From Nocardioidaceae bacterium (GTDB lineage: Bacteria; Actinomycetota; Actinomycetes; Propionibacteriales; Nocardioidaceae), in contig JAUJOD010000002.1 in NCBI GenBank assembly GCA_030447865.1, positions 62,001 through 126,000 of the forward strand: a stretch of 64,000 nucleotides of DNA, written 5' to 3'. A program made the position numbers and the translations under genes. The notes beneath the pieces are model-generated. The model saw only the letters and a program-made list of their open reading frames with translations, was not told the origin of the DNA and did no database searches. Shown here one piece after another: positions 1 to 7,815 of the stretch; the first letter of the stretch is position 1, and the number at the start of each line of letters is the position of its first letter.

Positions 1-303
1 CAGCGGACCGCCGTACTCGGTGAACGGACCGACCGTGCTGGCCACCAACCGGGTCCTCGCCGCCAGCTCCGACAGCGAACCAGCGTCGTTGACGTCGGCC
101 TGCAGGATCGGCACATCCCGTGCCGACGGCGCGACCTGGGTGAGGGTCTGGCGCAGCGCCTGCAGCTTCGGCAGGTCGCGGCCGGCGATCGCCCAGCGCA
201 GCTCCGGCGGGGCGTGCTCCGCCAGGTAACCAGCCACCAACTGCCCGGTGAAACCGGTCGCTCCGAAGAGTGCGACGTCGAGCTCGCGGTCGTGTGCTGG
301 CAT
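1..303 (-). CDS. Saccharopine dehydrogenase-like / trans-acting enoyl reductase family protein (N-terminal part, cut by window edge)
   Basis: The minus strand reads an open frame of 101 codons from an ATG at 303 to the window edge. It begins MPAHDRELDVALFGATGFTG, a Rossmann nucleotide-binding start (GATGFTG, about residues 14-20). A turn like AGYLAEHAP and an AGRD motif follow, as in the saccharopine-dehydrogenase-like family that includes the mycobacterial trans-acting enoyl reductase Rv2449c type. Only the NAD(P)-binding half is visible, so the substrate cannot be given. It is divergent from the HTH-MurA gene, and the 110 bp between them would hold both promoters. Confidence 0.72.
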   Translation of the reverse strand, partial: MPAHDRELDVALFGATGFTGQLVAGYLAEHAPPELRWAIAGRDLPKLQALRQTLTQVAPSARDVPILQADVNDAGSLSELAARTRLVASTVGPFTEYGGPL

Positions 304-413
304 GGCGCCAGCCTGCCAGCCGGGCCGGGCAACCGCACGCCGCAGTCCGGCGTCTGGAGGACATGCAACTGCGGCGCGGCATGCTCGCGGATATACCAGA
401 TATGAGATACGGT

Positions 414-1955
414 ATGCCGGTGCTAACCACAGACGAGTACCTCAGCCGCATCGGCCGCCTCATTCGCGATGCCCGCCAGCACCGCGGTTACACCCAAGTC
501 CAGCTCGCCGATCTGTTGGGCACCAGCCAGAGCGCCGTCAACCGCATCGAGCGGGGGCACCAGAACCTCACCCTGGAGATGCTGGCCCGCATCGGTGAGG
601 CGCTGGACTCCGAGATCGTCTCACTCGGTGCGCCCGGCCCCCTGCACCTTCGTGTTGCCGGCGGGACGACCTTGTCGGGGTCGATCGAGGTGAAGACCAG
701 CAAGAACGCCGGCGTGGCGTTGCTGTGCGCATCGCTGCTGAACAAGGGCCGCACCACGCTGCGCAAGGTGGCGCGCATCGAGGAGGTCAACCGCATTCTG
801 GAGGTCCTCAACAGCATCGGGGTGAAGTCGACCTGGCTGAACGCCGACAACGACCTCGAGCTAATCGTGCCCGACTCCCTTGACCTCTCCTCGATCGACG
901 AGGACGCCGCACGACGTACCCGCAGCATCATCAACTTCCTCGGCCCGCTGATGCACGACCAGAGCTCGTTTCAGCTGCCGTACGCCGGCGGCTGTGACCT
1001 GGGAACCCGCACCGTCGAGCCGCACCTGTCAGCGCTGCGGCCGTTCGGGCTCGAGGTCAGGGCAACCGAGGGCAGCTACCACGCGCGGATCAGCGAGCGG
1101 GTCTCCCCTGCCCGCCCCATCGTGCTGACCGAACGTGGAGACACCGTCACCGAGAACGCCCTGCTGGCGGCCGCCCGCAACGCCGGAGTGACGGTGATCC
1201 GCAACGCAAGCCCCAACTACATGGTCCAGGATCTTTGCTTCTTCTTGACCAAGCTCGGGGTCGACATCGGCGGCATCGGCACCACCACCTTGGTCGTGCG
1301 CGGCGTCCAAGACATCAACGTCGATGTCGACTACGCGCCCTCCGAAGACCCGATCGAGGCGATGAGCCTGCTGGCGGCGGCGATCGTGACGTCGTCGCAG
1401 ATCACGATCCGGCGGGTGCCCATCGAGTTCCTCGAGATCGAGTTGGCGCTGCTGGAGGAGATGGGCTTCTCCTACGACCTGACTCCCGAGTATCTCGCCG
1501 GCAACGGCCGCACCCGGCTGGTCGACCTGACGACGCACCCGTCGGCGCTGCACGCGCCGATCGACAAGATCCACCCGATGCCCTTCCCCGGCCTCAACAT
1601 CGACAACCTGCCGTTCTTCGCCGTGATCGCGGCGGCAGCCGAGGGTCAGACGATGATCCACGACTGGGTTTATGAGAACCGCGCCATCTACCTGACCGAG
1701 CTCACCAAGCTCGGGGCCTCGGTGACGCTGCTCGACCCGCACCGCGTGCTGGTCGAGGGTCCCACCCGCTGGCGGGCCGCCGAGCTGATGTGCCCCCCCG
1801 CGCTGCGGCCCGCGGTGGTGATCTTGCTGGCGATGATGGCCAGCAAGGGCACCTCGGTGCTGCGGAACGTCTATGTGATCAACCGCGGCTATGAAGACCT
1901 CGCAGAGCGGCTGAACGCTCTTGGAGCGCACATCGAGACGTTCCGCGACATCTGA
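414..1955 (+). CDS. UDP-N-acetylglucosamine 1-carboxyvinyltransferase (MurA-like) with N-terminal XRE helix-turn-helix
   Basis: This 513-residue protein fuses an XRE-type helix-turn-helix (residues about 10-62, with QLADLLGTSQSAVNRIERG) to an EPSP-synthase fold of the MurA type. MurA transfers enolpyruvate from PEP to UDP-GlcNAc at the start of peptidoglycan synthesis. MurA hallmarks are visible: Lys-Asn in KTSKNAG (about 94-100), the PEP-binding Cys in AGGCDLGTRTVEPHL (Cys about 194), and FPGLNIDN near the catalytic Asp. The start is placed at ATG 414; ATG 402 is also in frame, and longer starts run into non-conserved sequence. An inverted pair ATACC/GGTAT (393-397 and 411-415) flanks the start and could be an operator for the HTH. 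It may be a second MurA paralogue rather than the main enzyme. Confidence 0.88.
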   Translation: MPVLTTDEYLSRIGRLIRDARQHRGYTQVQLADLLGTSQSAVNRIERGHQNLTLEMLARIGEALDSEIVSLGAPGPLHLRVAGGTTLSGSIEVKTSKNAGVALLCASLLNKGRTTLRKVARIEEVNRILEVLNSIGVKSTWLNADNDLELIVPDSLDLSSIDEDAARRTRSIINFLGPLMHDQSSFQLPYAGGCDLGTRTVEPHLSALRPFGLEVRATEGSYHARISERVSPARPIVLTERGDTVTENALLAAARNAGVTVIRNASPNYMVQDLCFFLTKLGVDIGGIGTTTLVVRGVQDINVDVDYAPSEDPIEAMSLLAAAIVTSSQITIRRVPIEFLEIELALLEEMGFSYDLTPEYLAGNGRTRLVDLTTHPSALHAPIDKIHPMPFPGLNIDNLPFFAVIAAAAEGQTMIHDWVYENRAIYLTELTKLGASVTLLDPHRVLVEGPTRWRAAELMCPPALRPAVVILLAMMASKGTSVLRNVYVINRGYEDLAERLNALGAHIETFRDI

Positions 1956-1968
1956 GCCAGCCAGCGCG

Positions 1969-3354
1969 GTGGGCCAGGAGCAGCCGAACGCCGGACTCTC
2001 CGTCATCGCGCGGCACAAGGAACAGCGGTCCTGGTACTTCTACGACTGGGCCAACTCGGCCTACGTGACGACGATCGCCACGGTGCTGTTCGCGCCGTAC
2101 CTCACCGCGGTGGCAGAGACGGCTGCCTGTGGCGCCGCCGGCACCGTCGCCGACCCGTGCACCAGCAACCTCAGCGTGCTGGGTCTCAGCGTCTCCCCGG
2201 GCTCGCTGGTCTTCTACGTGGTCACCGCGGCGACCATCTTCTCGGCGCTGGTACTGCCGATCGTTGGGGCTTTCGCCGACCGGTCCTCGCGCAAGAAGCA
2301 TGTGATGGCGACGTTCGCCTGGGTCGGAAGCGTCGCGGCGGGGGGCATGTTCTTCGTCCAAGGCGCCAACTGGCAGCTTGGCGCTGCCCTGCTGTTCGTC
2401 GCGAACCTCTGTCTCGGGTCGAGCCTGGTGGTGTACGACGCGATCCTGTGCCAGATCGCCACACCCGACGAGCGGGATCGCGTCTCGTCGCGAGGTTGGG
2501 CGTTGGGCTACCTCGGCGGAGGCGTGCTGCTGACCGTCAACCTGGGGGTGGTAACCCTGCACGAGTCGCTCGGGCTCAGCACCGCCATGGCGGTACGGCT
2601 GTGCCTGCTCAGCGCGGCCGCGTGGTGGGCCGCCTTCACCGTCATCCCCTTCCTCGGCCTGCGGAACCGTCCGTCCGTCGCCGCCGCCACGACGCAGTCG
2701 GGCGGCATGGTCAGGCAGAGCTTCGGGCAACTGTGGGAAACGCTGAAGGACCTGCGCGCCTTTCCCATGACCCTGCTGTTCCTGGTCGCCTACCTGTTCT
2801 TCAACGACGGGATCCAGACCGTGATCGTGGCCTCGTCGACGTACGGCGAGAAGGAGCTCGGCTTCAGCACCCAGATCCTGATTGCCACGATCTTGCTGGT
2901 CCAGTTCGTGGCGTTCGGCGGTGCGCTGCTGTTCGGTCGCGTCGCCAACGCTGTGGGCGCCAAGTCCACCATCATGTTCGGGCTCGGCGTGTGGATGATC
3001 GTGGTTGTCATCGCCTACTTCTTGCCGCGCGAGCAGATCGTGCTGTTCTTGTCGCTCGCGGTGCTCATCGGCTTGGTGCTCGGCGGGACCCAGGCGCTGT
3101 CGCGGTCGTTCTTCAGCCAGCTGGTCCCGGCGGGCCGGGAGGCGGAGTACTTCAGCCTGTACCAGGCCGGGGAGCGCGGCACGAGCTGGCTGGGGACGCT
3201 GACGTTCGGTCTGGTGCACCAGTGGACCGACTCTTACCGGCCCGCCATCGTGGCGCTGATCGTGTTCTTCGCCATCGGGCTGGTTCTGCTCAGCCGGGTC
3301 GATGCCCGGCGCGGGATCGCCGACGCGGGCAACACTGCCCCGGCGGTCGTGTAG
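1969..3354 (+). CDS. MFS transporter, UMF1/Atg22-like family
   Basis: This 461-residue polytopic membrane protein has the opening WYFYDWANSAYVTTIATVLF, typical of the UMF1 (Atg22-like) branch of the major facilitator superfamily, and about twelve hydrophobic segments. A short basic loop (ADRSSRKK) follows the third segment as in MFS motif A. Substrates in this branch are poorly known; yeast Atg22 exports amino acids from the vacuole. A GTG at 1969 gives a start 13 nt after the upstream stop. An in-frame TTG at 1921 would overlap the HTH-MurA gene. Transport substrate is unknown. Confidence 0.85.
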   Translation: MGQEQPNAGLSVIARHKEQRSWYFYDWANSAYVTTIATVLFAPYLTAVAETAACGAAGTVADPCTSNLSVLGLSVSPGSLVFYVVTAATIFSALVLPIVGAFADRSSRKKHVMATFAWVGSVAAGGMFFVQGANWQLGAALLFVANLCLGSSLVVYDAILCQIATPDERDRVSSRGWALGYLGGGVLLTVNLGVVTLHESLGLSTAMAVRLCLLSAAAWWAAFTVIPFLGLRNRPSVAAATTQSGGMVRQSFGQLWETLKDLRAFPMTLLFLVAYLFFNDGIQTVIVASSTYGEKELGFSTQILIATILLVQFVAFGGALLFGRVANAVGAKSTIMFGLGVWMIVVVIAYFLPREQIVLFLSLAVLIGLVLGGTQALSRSFFSQLVPAGREAEYFSLYQAGERGTSWLGTLTFGLVHQWTDSYRPAIVALIVFFAIGLVLLSRVDARRGIADAGNTAPAVV

Positions 3355-3411
3355 AACTCGACGCTCTTAGCCGGCTCACGACAGCGTCTCAGCGTCATCT
3401 CAGGTGGCCTG

Positions 3412-3437
3412 GGAATGCTGTGGAGGGGTAGGGCGTT
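3412..3437 (+). promoter_or_regulatory. SigR/SigH-type (thiol-oxidative stress) promoter of rbpA
   Basis: GGAAT at 3412-3416 is followed after exactly 18 nt by GTT at 3435-3437, the consensus for actinobacterial SigR/SigH promoters (GGAAT-N18-GTT). The element lies 61 bp before the rbpA ATG. In Streptomyces coelicolor rbpA is a known SigR target, which supports the assignment. A TTGACA at 3436-3441 overlaps it, but a convincing vegetative -10 is not seen downstream. Confidence 0.65.
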
Positions 3438-3498
3438 GACACCTGACGTCGGACCGGCTACCACCTCTTCTCAGCCAGCACTCCTCGGGAGACCCACA

Positions 3499-3903
3499 AT
3501 GTCAGAACGAGCCACCCTGCGAGGCTCCCGCCTTGGCGGCACAAGTTTCGAAGACGAGAGCGGCATCGAGTTCGCCCCGCGGCAGCGGGTCAACTATGAC
3601 TGCGCCAACGGCCACCAGTTCGAAATCCCGATGGCGGCTGAGGCCGACGTACCCTTCATCTGGGAGTGTCCCCGCTGCGGCGCCGAGTCACGGCAGCGCG
3701 ACGCCGAGGCGCCGGAGTCAAAGCTCGACAAGCCAGCCCGCACCCACTGGGACATGCTGCTCGAACGCCGTTCGATCGCCGAGCTCGAGGACATCTTGTC
3801 CGAGCGGCTCGAACTGCTGCGCGCGGGCGCGATCGGTCCCGCCCACCTGCACCGGAGTCGCGGCAGCGGATCCCGCACCGGGTCCAAGAGCAAGACGGCC
3901 TGA
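3499..3903 (+). CDS. rbpA: RNA polymerase-binding protein RbpA
   Basis: This 134-residue protein is the actinobacterial general transcription factor RbpA, which binds RNA polymerase and the principal sigma factor and stabilises open complexes. The core YDCANGHQF...WECPRCG matches the RbpA core with its Cys/His cluster. The segment RTHWDMLLERRSIAELEDIL is the C-terminal sigma-interaction helix. The start at ATG 3499 has a GGGAG ribosome site at 3487-3491. The C-terminus is a basic, serine-rich tail somewhat longer than usual. A SigR-type promoter precedes it. Confidence 0.96.
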   Translation: MSERATLRGSRLGGTSFEDESGIEFAPRQRVNYDCANGHQFEIPMAAEADVPFIWECPRCGAESRQRDAEAPESKLDKPARTHWDMLLERRSIAELEDILSERLELLRAGAIGPAHLHRSRGSGSRTGSKSKTA

Positions 3904-3961
3904 CCCGCCCGCCCGTTCCCCGGGCTAGTTTCTCGGGCACGCCGGCGTACGTCGACCGGAG

Positions 3962-3984
3962 TTGTCGGTCACATGTCGTAGGAT
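3962..3984 (+). promoter_or_regulatory. PafBC-dependent (RecA-NDp type) promoter of the DUF3072 gene
   Basis: TTGTCGGTC (3962-3970), an 8-nt spacer, then TAGGAT (3979-3984) matches the LexA-independent DNA-damage promoter motif TTGTCRGTG-N8-TAnnnT in 8 of 9 upstream positions with the exact spacer. The -10 lies 7 nt before ATG 3992, so transcription would be leaderless. The activator PafBC is encoded at 24.7-26.6 kb in this window. Confidence 0.7.
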
Positions 3985-3991
3985 CGAACAC

Positions 3992-4225
3992 ATGAGCGAT
4001 ACAGCAAACCCCAGCGCTGCCAACTCCAGCGCTGCCGACTCCAGCGCGGCCAAGCCGACGGACCAGTGGGCAACCGGCGATGAGCCGATGACGGGTCCCC
4101 AACGCAGCTACCTCGAGACGCTGGGGCAAGACACCGGTGAAGACATCCCCGAAGATCTGACCAAGGCGCAAGCCTCCGAGCTGATCGACAGGTTGCAGGC
4201 CAAGTCGCCTCGCGTTGACGAATGA
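3992..4225 (+). CDS. DUF3072 family small protein
   Basis: This is a 77-residue protein. The C-terminal part, with MTGPQRSYLETLGQDTGEDIP and LTKAQASELIDRLQ, matches the DUF3072 family, whose function is unknown. The first 30 residues are a low-complexity Ser/Ala/Asn stretch built on a threefold 15-nt repeat. The start at ATG 3992 is fixed by the TAGGAT -10 element 7 nt upstream. The preceding PafBC-type promoter suggests induction by DNA damage; that is inference. Confidence 0.85.
   Translation: MSDTANPSAANSSAADSSAAKPTDQWATGDEPMTGPQRSYLETLGQDTGEDIPEDLTKAQASELIDRLQAKSPRVDE
4011..4055 (+). repeat. 15-nt tandem repeat, three copies, in the DUF3072 gene
   Basis: Units CCAGCGCTGCCAACT, CCAGCGCTGCCGACT and CCAGCGCGGCCAAG.. 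begin at 4011, 4026 and 4041. They encode repeated Ser-Ser-Ala-Ala-Asn/Asp peptides in the disordered N-terminus. Copy number may vary between strains. Confidence 0.7.
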
Positions 4226-4273
4226 CCGGGGCTCGTTGGCTGATCTAACCGCGGCAGACCGGGGGTTGGCCTG

Positions 4274-4735
4274 TCACCGGCGGTCCTGGCTATCGCCGCC
4301 GCTGTCACCTGGCTGATAGATCTGGTGAGCACCCCCTCGTGCGCGTGCGTAGCGCGCGTCGAACTGTCTGGCCGCCCGACGGGCGATGGCAGCGGTCACT
4401 ACGCGCCGAGCCAACGGCCGGGTGAAGGGCAGCACGAAGAAGAAGCCGAACACGTCGGTAACGAAACCCGGTGTCAGGAGCAGCGTGCCGCCAACCAAGA
4501 TCAGGGCAGCGTCCGTGAGCTCCCTGCCGGGCATCCGGCCGGTCGACAAGGCGGTGCGCAGCGCCAGCCAGGCCCGCTTGCCCTCCCGCTTGACCAGCCA
4601 GCCCCCGATGAGAGACTCCACGACGAGCAACAGCACCGTGGGCAGCACACCGATCTGCGAACCCACCTGGATGATCACGTAGATTTCCAGGATCGGAAAC
4701 AGCACGAACAAGCCGATCAGGACCACCGTGAGCAC
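4274..4735 (-). CDS. FxsA family membrane protein
   Basis: This 153-residue membrane protein of the FxsA family has hydrophobic segments at about residues 3-28, 30-50 and 75-102, the conserved LPTVLLLVVESLIGGWLVKREG block, and LLLTPGFVTDVFGFFFVLP. FxsA overproduction suppresses F exclusion of phage T7 in E. coli; its normal role is unclear. The GTG start at 4735 has a strong GAGGAGG site just upstream. It is 1 nt downstream of ppm1, so it is the last gene of lnt-ppm1-fxsA. Confidence 0.88.
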   Translation of the reverse strand: MLTVVLIGLFVLFPILEIYVIIQVGSQIGVLPTVLLLVVESLIGGWLVKREGKRAWLALRTALSTGRMPGRELTDAALILVGGTLLLTPGFVTDVFGFFFVLPFTRPLARRVVTAAIARRAARQFDARYARARGGAHQIYQPGDSGGDSQDRR

Positions 4736-4736
4736 G

Positions 4737-5495
4737 TCAGCCTCCTCGTCGTCGGGCCGAGCTCAGGGCAGCGTGCAGCTGGTCGCCGCGGTGTCGCAGG
4801 CCCCATGTGGTCACCATGACCAGCGACTCGCGCACGATCTCGCGGCTCATCTTCGACTCGCCGTACTCCCTCTCGACGAATGTGATCGGCACCTCGACGA
4901 CGCGGTAACCGGCGTCGATCACTCGGCGGGCGAGGTCGATCTGGAAGCAGTAACCGTGCGAGGCGACCGACTCCAGGTTGATGCCCTCCAAGGTGGCACG
5001 TCGAAACGCCCGGAAGCCGCCCGTCGCGTCGTGCAGCGGCAAGCCGAGCGTGATGCGCGCGTAGAGGTTGCCACCGCGCGACAACAGCTTGCGCCGCCTC
5101 GGCCAGTTGACGACGCGGCCCCCCTTGACCCACCGAGACCCGAGCACCAAGTCGGCGGCAGGCAAGGCCTCGAGCAGGCGGGGCAGCTGCTCCGGCAGGT
5201 GTGAGCCATCGGCGTCCATCTCGATCAGCACGTCGTAGTCGCGCGCCATCCCCCAGGCAAATCCCGCCAGGTAGGCCACGCCGAGTCCCTGCTTGGCCTC
5301 CCGGTGCAGCACATGCACCTGCGAATCGGTGCGGGCGGCCTTGTCCGCGAGGTCACCGGTGCCGTCGGGTGAGTTGTCGTCGACGACGAGGATGTCAAGT
5401 GCGGGCGCTGACGCGCGCACCCGGTCGATCACCAGCTCGATGTTGGGCGCCTCGTTGTAGGTCGGCACGACGACGAGGTGCTTGGCTGCTGTCAC
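4737..5495 (-). CDS. ppm1: Polyprenol monophosphomannose synthase (GT2 family)
   Basis: This 252-residue glycosyltransferase family 2 enzyme transfers mannose from GDP-mannose to polyprenyl phosphate, the mannose donor for lipoglycans and protein O-mannosylation. Motifs include VPTYNEAPNI, VVDDNSPDGTGD and EMDADGSHLPEQLPRLL (the metal-binding DAD), and the late FVEREYGESKMS typical of DPM1 enzymes. There is no added membrane domain; in Mycobacterium tuberculosis the homologue is fused to Lnt, whereas here the two are separate genes with a 4-nt GTGA overlap. The start is that GTG. Confidence 0.92.
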   Translation of the reverse strand: MTAAKHLVVVPTYNEAPNIELVIDRVRASAPALDILVVDDNSPDGTGDLADKAARTDSQVHVLHREAKQGLGVAYLAGFAWGMARDYDVLIEMDADGSHLPEQLPRLLEALPAADLVLGSRWVKGGRVVNWPRRRKLLSRGGNLYARITLGLPLHDATGGFRAFRRATLEGINLESVASHGYCFQIDLARRVIDAGYRVVEVPITFVEREYGESKMSREIVRESLVMVTTWGLRHRGDQLHAALSSARRRGG

Positions 5496-7012
5496 GACGC
5501 CATAGTGCCAACGCGCCGACGCGCACCCAAACGGGCCGCGGCTGCCATCAGGACACCGGCGCCAGCGAGCACCAGCTCGAGCCAGAACCCGACAATGACA
5601 CCGGGCGTCCGGGCGGTTGCGAGCGACACCTCCGCCTGGAGCACGTCGCGGGTCTTCGGCTGGCTCACGGCTCGTACGGTGCCGTCGGGCGCGACCACGC
5701 CGCTGATGCCGTTGGTGGCCGCCACCACCACTGTGCGGCCGGTCTCGATCGCCCGGTAGCGGGAGATGGCGAACTGCTGCTCCAGCTGTCCGGTCCCCGT
5801 GTACGTCGCGTTGTTGGTCTGGACGACGAGCAACTGGGCGCCACCATCGACCACATCTCGGATGAGACCGTCGTAGGCGACCTCAAAGCAGATGACGTCC
5901 CCGATCCGGACTGCCCCGAGGTCGAGAGTCCCAGCGGACTCCCCGCGCGCGAAGTCGAGCGGGATCTGGTCGAGGCGGTCGACGAACTTGGTTGCGAAGC
6001 CTCGAAACGGGATGTACTCACCGAACGGGACGGGGTGTCGCTTCACGTAACGCTGCGTCGGTCCACGCCGTGGGTCCCAGACGATGCCTACGTTCTGAAC
6101 ATGGTCCTGGTCGGGCCCGGCAACGACTGCCCCGACCAGAGTGGGGACTCCCACCGCGCCTACCGCCTGGTCGATGTCGGCGTACGCCGACTGGTCCTGG
6201 AAGGGGTCGATGTCGGAGGAGTTCTCGGGCCAGAAGACCACGTCGGGCTGCACGCGCCTGCCGGCGGCCACCTCGTCGGCAAGCTGCTCGGTGGCGTCGA
6301 CATGGTTCTCCAGCACGGCCCGGCGCTCGTCGAACGCGTCCAAACCCGTGCCGGGGACGTTGCCTTGGACAGCCGCGACAACCACCCGCTCCCCCGGCTC
6401 AGCCGTACCAATGGGGATCGCCGCGCCGCCAACCGCCAGCGCTGTCGCCACGCCCAGCCGCGCCAGCCCGGAAACATCGGCCCTCCGTCGGCTGACTGCG
6501 TCGACGATCAAGGCGACCGCCACAACGGTGACGAACGACACCAAGGCACTGCCGCCGAGCCACCCGTAGCTCACCAGCGGGGTGTCCAGCAAGCCGAACG
6601 CGAGCCGGCCCCAGGGCAGCCCCCCGAACGGAACCAGGGCGCGCAGCAGCTCAGCGGCCACCCACGTGGCAGCGACCCCCACCGGCCACCATGGGTAGGC
6701 ACGCAGCCATGACCAGGCTGCCCCCATCAGGCCGTAGAACAGTGCTTCCAGCACCGACAGCGCGACCCACGCATCCGGTCCGATCACCGACATCCACCGA
6801 AGCAGCGGCAGCATGAAACCGAGACCGAAGAGGAAGCCGATCAAGAACCCGCCCTTGCCGGAACGCGGCGGCACGGCGGCCATCAGCCCGGCAAGGGCGA
6901 CCGGCAGCAGGACCGGGACGTCGTACGGTGGGAACGCGAGCGCCGCACCTCCACCGCACACCAGCGAGACTGCCGCCCGCCACAGCAACGCCACGCGCGA
7001 AGCTGACAGCAT
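5492..7012 (-). CDS. lnt: Apolipoprotein N-acyltransferase Lnt
   Basis: This 506-residue integral membrane enzyme adds the third acyl chain to lipoproteins. The N-terminal half has six or more hydrophobic helices. The C-terminal nitrilase domain has the catalytic triad: Glu in VVFWPENSS, Lys in VKRHPVPFGEYIP and Cys in VICFEVAYD. The start at ATG 7012 is chosen because MLSASRVALLW begins the first membrane region and a TACTCT -10 lies 6 nt upstream (7019-7024); a longer frame upstream is unlike any Lnt. It is translationally coupled to ppm1. Confidence 0.93.
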   Translation of the reverse strand: MLSASRVALLWRAAVSLVCGGGAALAFPPYDVPVLLPVALAGLMAAVPPRSGKGGFLIGFLFGLGFMLPLLRWMSVIGPDAWVALSVLEALFYGLMGAAWSWLRAYPWWPVGVAATWVAAELLRALVPFGGLPWGRLAFGLLDTPLVSYGWLGGSALVSFVTVVAVALIVDAVSRRRADVSGLARLGVATALAVGGAAIPIGTAEPGERVVVAAVQGNVPGTGLDAFDERRAVLENHVDATEQLADEVAAGRRVQPDVVFWPENSSDIDPFQDQSAYADIDQAVGAVGVPTLVGAVVAGPDQDHVQNVGIVWDPRRGPTQRYVKRHPVPFGEYIPFRGFATKFVDRLDQIPLDFARGESAGTLDLGAVRIGDVICFEVAYDGLIRDVVDGGAQLLVVQTNNATYTGTGQLEQQFAISRYRAIETGRTVVVAATNGISGVVAPDGTVRAVSQPKTRDVLQAEVSLATARTPGVIVGFWLELVLAGAGVLMAAAARLGARRRVGTMAS

Positions 7013-7303
7013 GCGGCGAGAGTACCCGCGGCCGGTGGAACGTAGGAGCGACGGTAAGAGCTCGATCCCCTTCGGACCGAACGCCGTGCCACCGGATGCG
7101 GCATCGCGCGCACGTTGTCTACTGGGGACCGAGCTCCGTCCGGGTCCGCCCGTCCGAGAGATCAGTAGTCGGCGAAATCCCGCAGCTGGCTGGGCTGGAT
7201 GGGCAGCCAGCTGACGCGATCCCGCAACGACGGGCCTTTCGAGACGGCCTGCTATGCGGACGTTTTCCGGCACGATGGCAACTGCGCCGTGCCCTTGTCA
7301 ACC

Positions 7304-7323
7304 GCCCTGTGAGCAGGGCTTTT
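7304..7323 (+). terminator. Rho-independent terminator-like hairpin (plus strand)
   Basis: GCCCTG (7304-7309), loop TGAG, CAGGGC (7314-7319), followed by TTTT. This is a compact hairpin with a T run, rare in this GC-rich sequence. No plus-strand gene ends upstream, so it would terminate an unannotated transcript. Confidence 0.4.
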
Positions 7324-7391
7324 GCCACAAATGAGCAGGTCAGAGCGACCGTGGAAAGGAGCCAAGAAGTAGCGTCCTAGCGCCCCGGTCG

Positions 7392-7412
7392 GCGTGTTCG
7401 CAGCCAACACGC
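7392..7412 (-). terminator. Hairpin just downstream of the lysine operon
   Basis: GCGTGTT (7392-7398), loop of 7, AACACGC (7406-7412) form a perfect 7-bp stem 4 nt after the kal stop codon. It lacks a T run, as many actinobacterial terminators do. Confidence 0.4.
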
Positions 7413-7416
7413 GCTG

Positions 7417-7815
7417 TCAGGCCGCGGGCGGCGGCACCACGACGACCCCACTGGCTGTCGTGGCGACGATCGGCTGGGCCAACACCTCCGCAGCGGACGC
7501 CGTCCGATCTGGGCGTCCCCGGCAGATCACCCGGACGGTGAAGTCCATCGCCCGAGAGCGCGCGCCGATACGGGTGAGCACCGCCTCGACCTCGACGACG
7601 TCCCCGCCGCGCACCGCGGCGCGAAACTGTACGTCGGTGTAGGAGGCGAACAGGCCCTCGTCGCCGTCGGTGCGGATGCACATCTCCGTCGCGACGTCGC
7701 CGAACAGGCCGAGGCTGTAGGCGCCGTCGACGAGGTTGCCGGCGTAGTGCGCGTGTGACGACGGCACATAGCGACGGTGGGTGACGGTGAGACCGACCCG
7801 CAGGTCATCGCTCAT
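7417..7815 (-). CDS. kal: 3-aminobutyryl-CoA ammonia-lyase (hotdog-fold Kal)
   Basis: This 132-residue hotdog-fold protein has the signature SSHAHYAGNLVDGAYSLGLFGDVATEM, close to 3-aminobutyryl-CoA ammonia-lyase of lysine fermenters, which removes ammonia to give crotonyl-CoA. This step follows the diaminohexanoate dehydrogenase and keto-acid cleavage steps. The ATG at 7815 overlaps the kamE end by 11 nt, which supports both the start and co-transcription. It is the last gene of the operon. A generic MaoC/thioesterase function is the alternative. Confidence 0.82.
   Translation of the reverse strand: MSDDLRVGLTVTHRRYVPSSHAHYAGNLVDGAYSLGLFGDVATEMCIRTDGDEGLFASYTDVQFRAAVRGGDVVEVEAVLTRIGARSRAMDFTVRVICRGRPDRTASAAEVLAQPIVATTASGVVVVPPPAA

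Larger units (their letters stand above)
7013..7416. other. 404-bp gene-free region between lnt and the lysine operon
   Basis: No convincing protein is coded here on either strand. It contains the likely lnt promoter at its left end, a perfect 10-bp inverted repeat CAGCTGGCTG/CAGCCAGCTG (7183-7192 and 7204-7213), a hairpin followed by TTTT on the plus strand (7304-7323), and a hairpin adjoining the kal stop (7392-7412). The length and the number of hairpins are unusual for this compact genome. A small RNA is possible but no known RNA family was recognised. Confidence 0.5.

Noticed and set aside
270-413. Longer N-terminus for the HTH-MurA protein beginning at 270
   Set aside because: The extra 48 residues are unlike XRE proteins and would overlap the divergent gene; ATG 414 or 402 gives a normal HTH start.
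1879-3219. Long minus-strand open frame of 446 codons opposite the MFS gene
   Set aside because: The translation is rich in Arg, Gln, Glu and His with no domain, as expected from the antisense of a high-GC hydrophobic gene.
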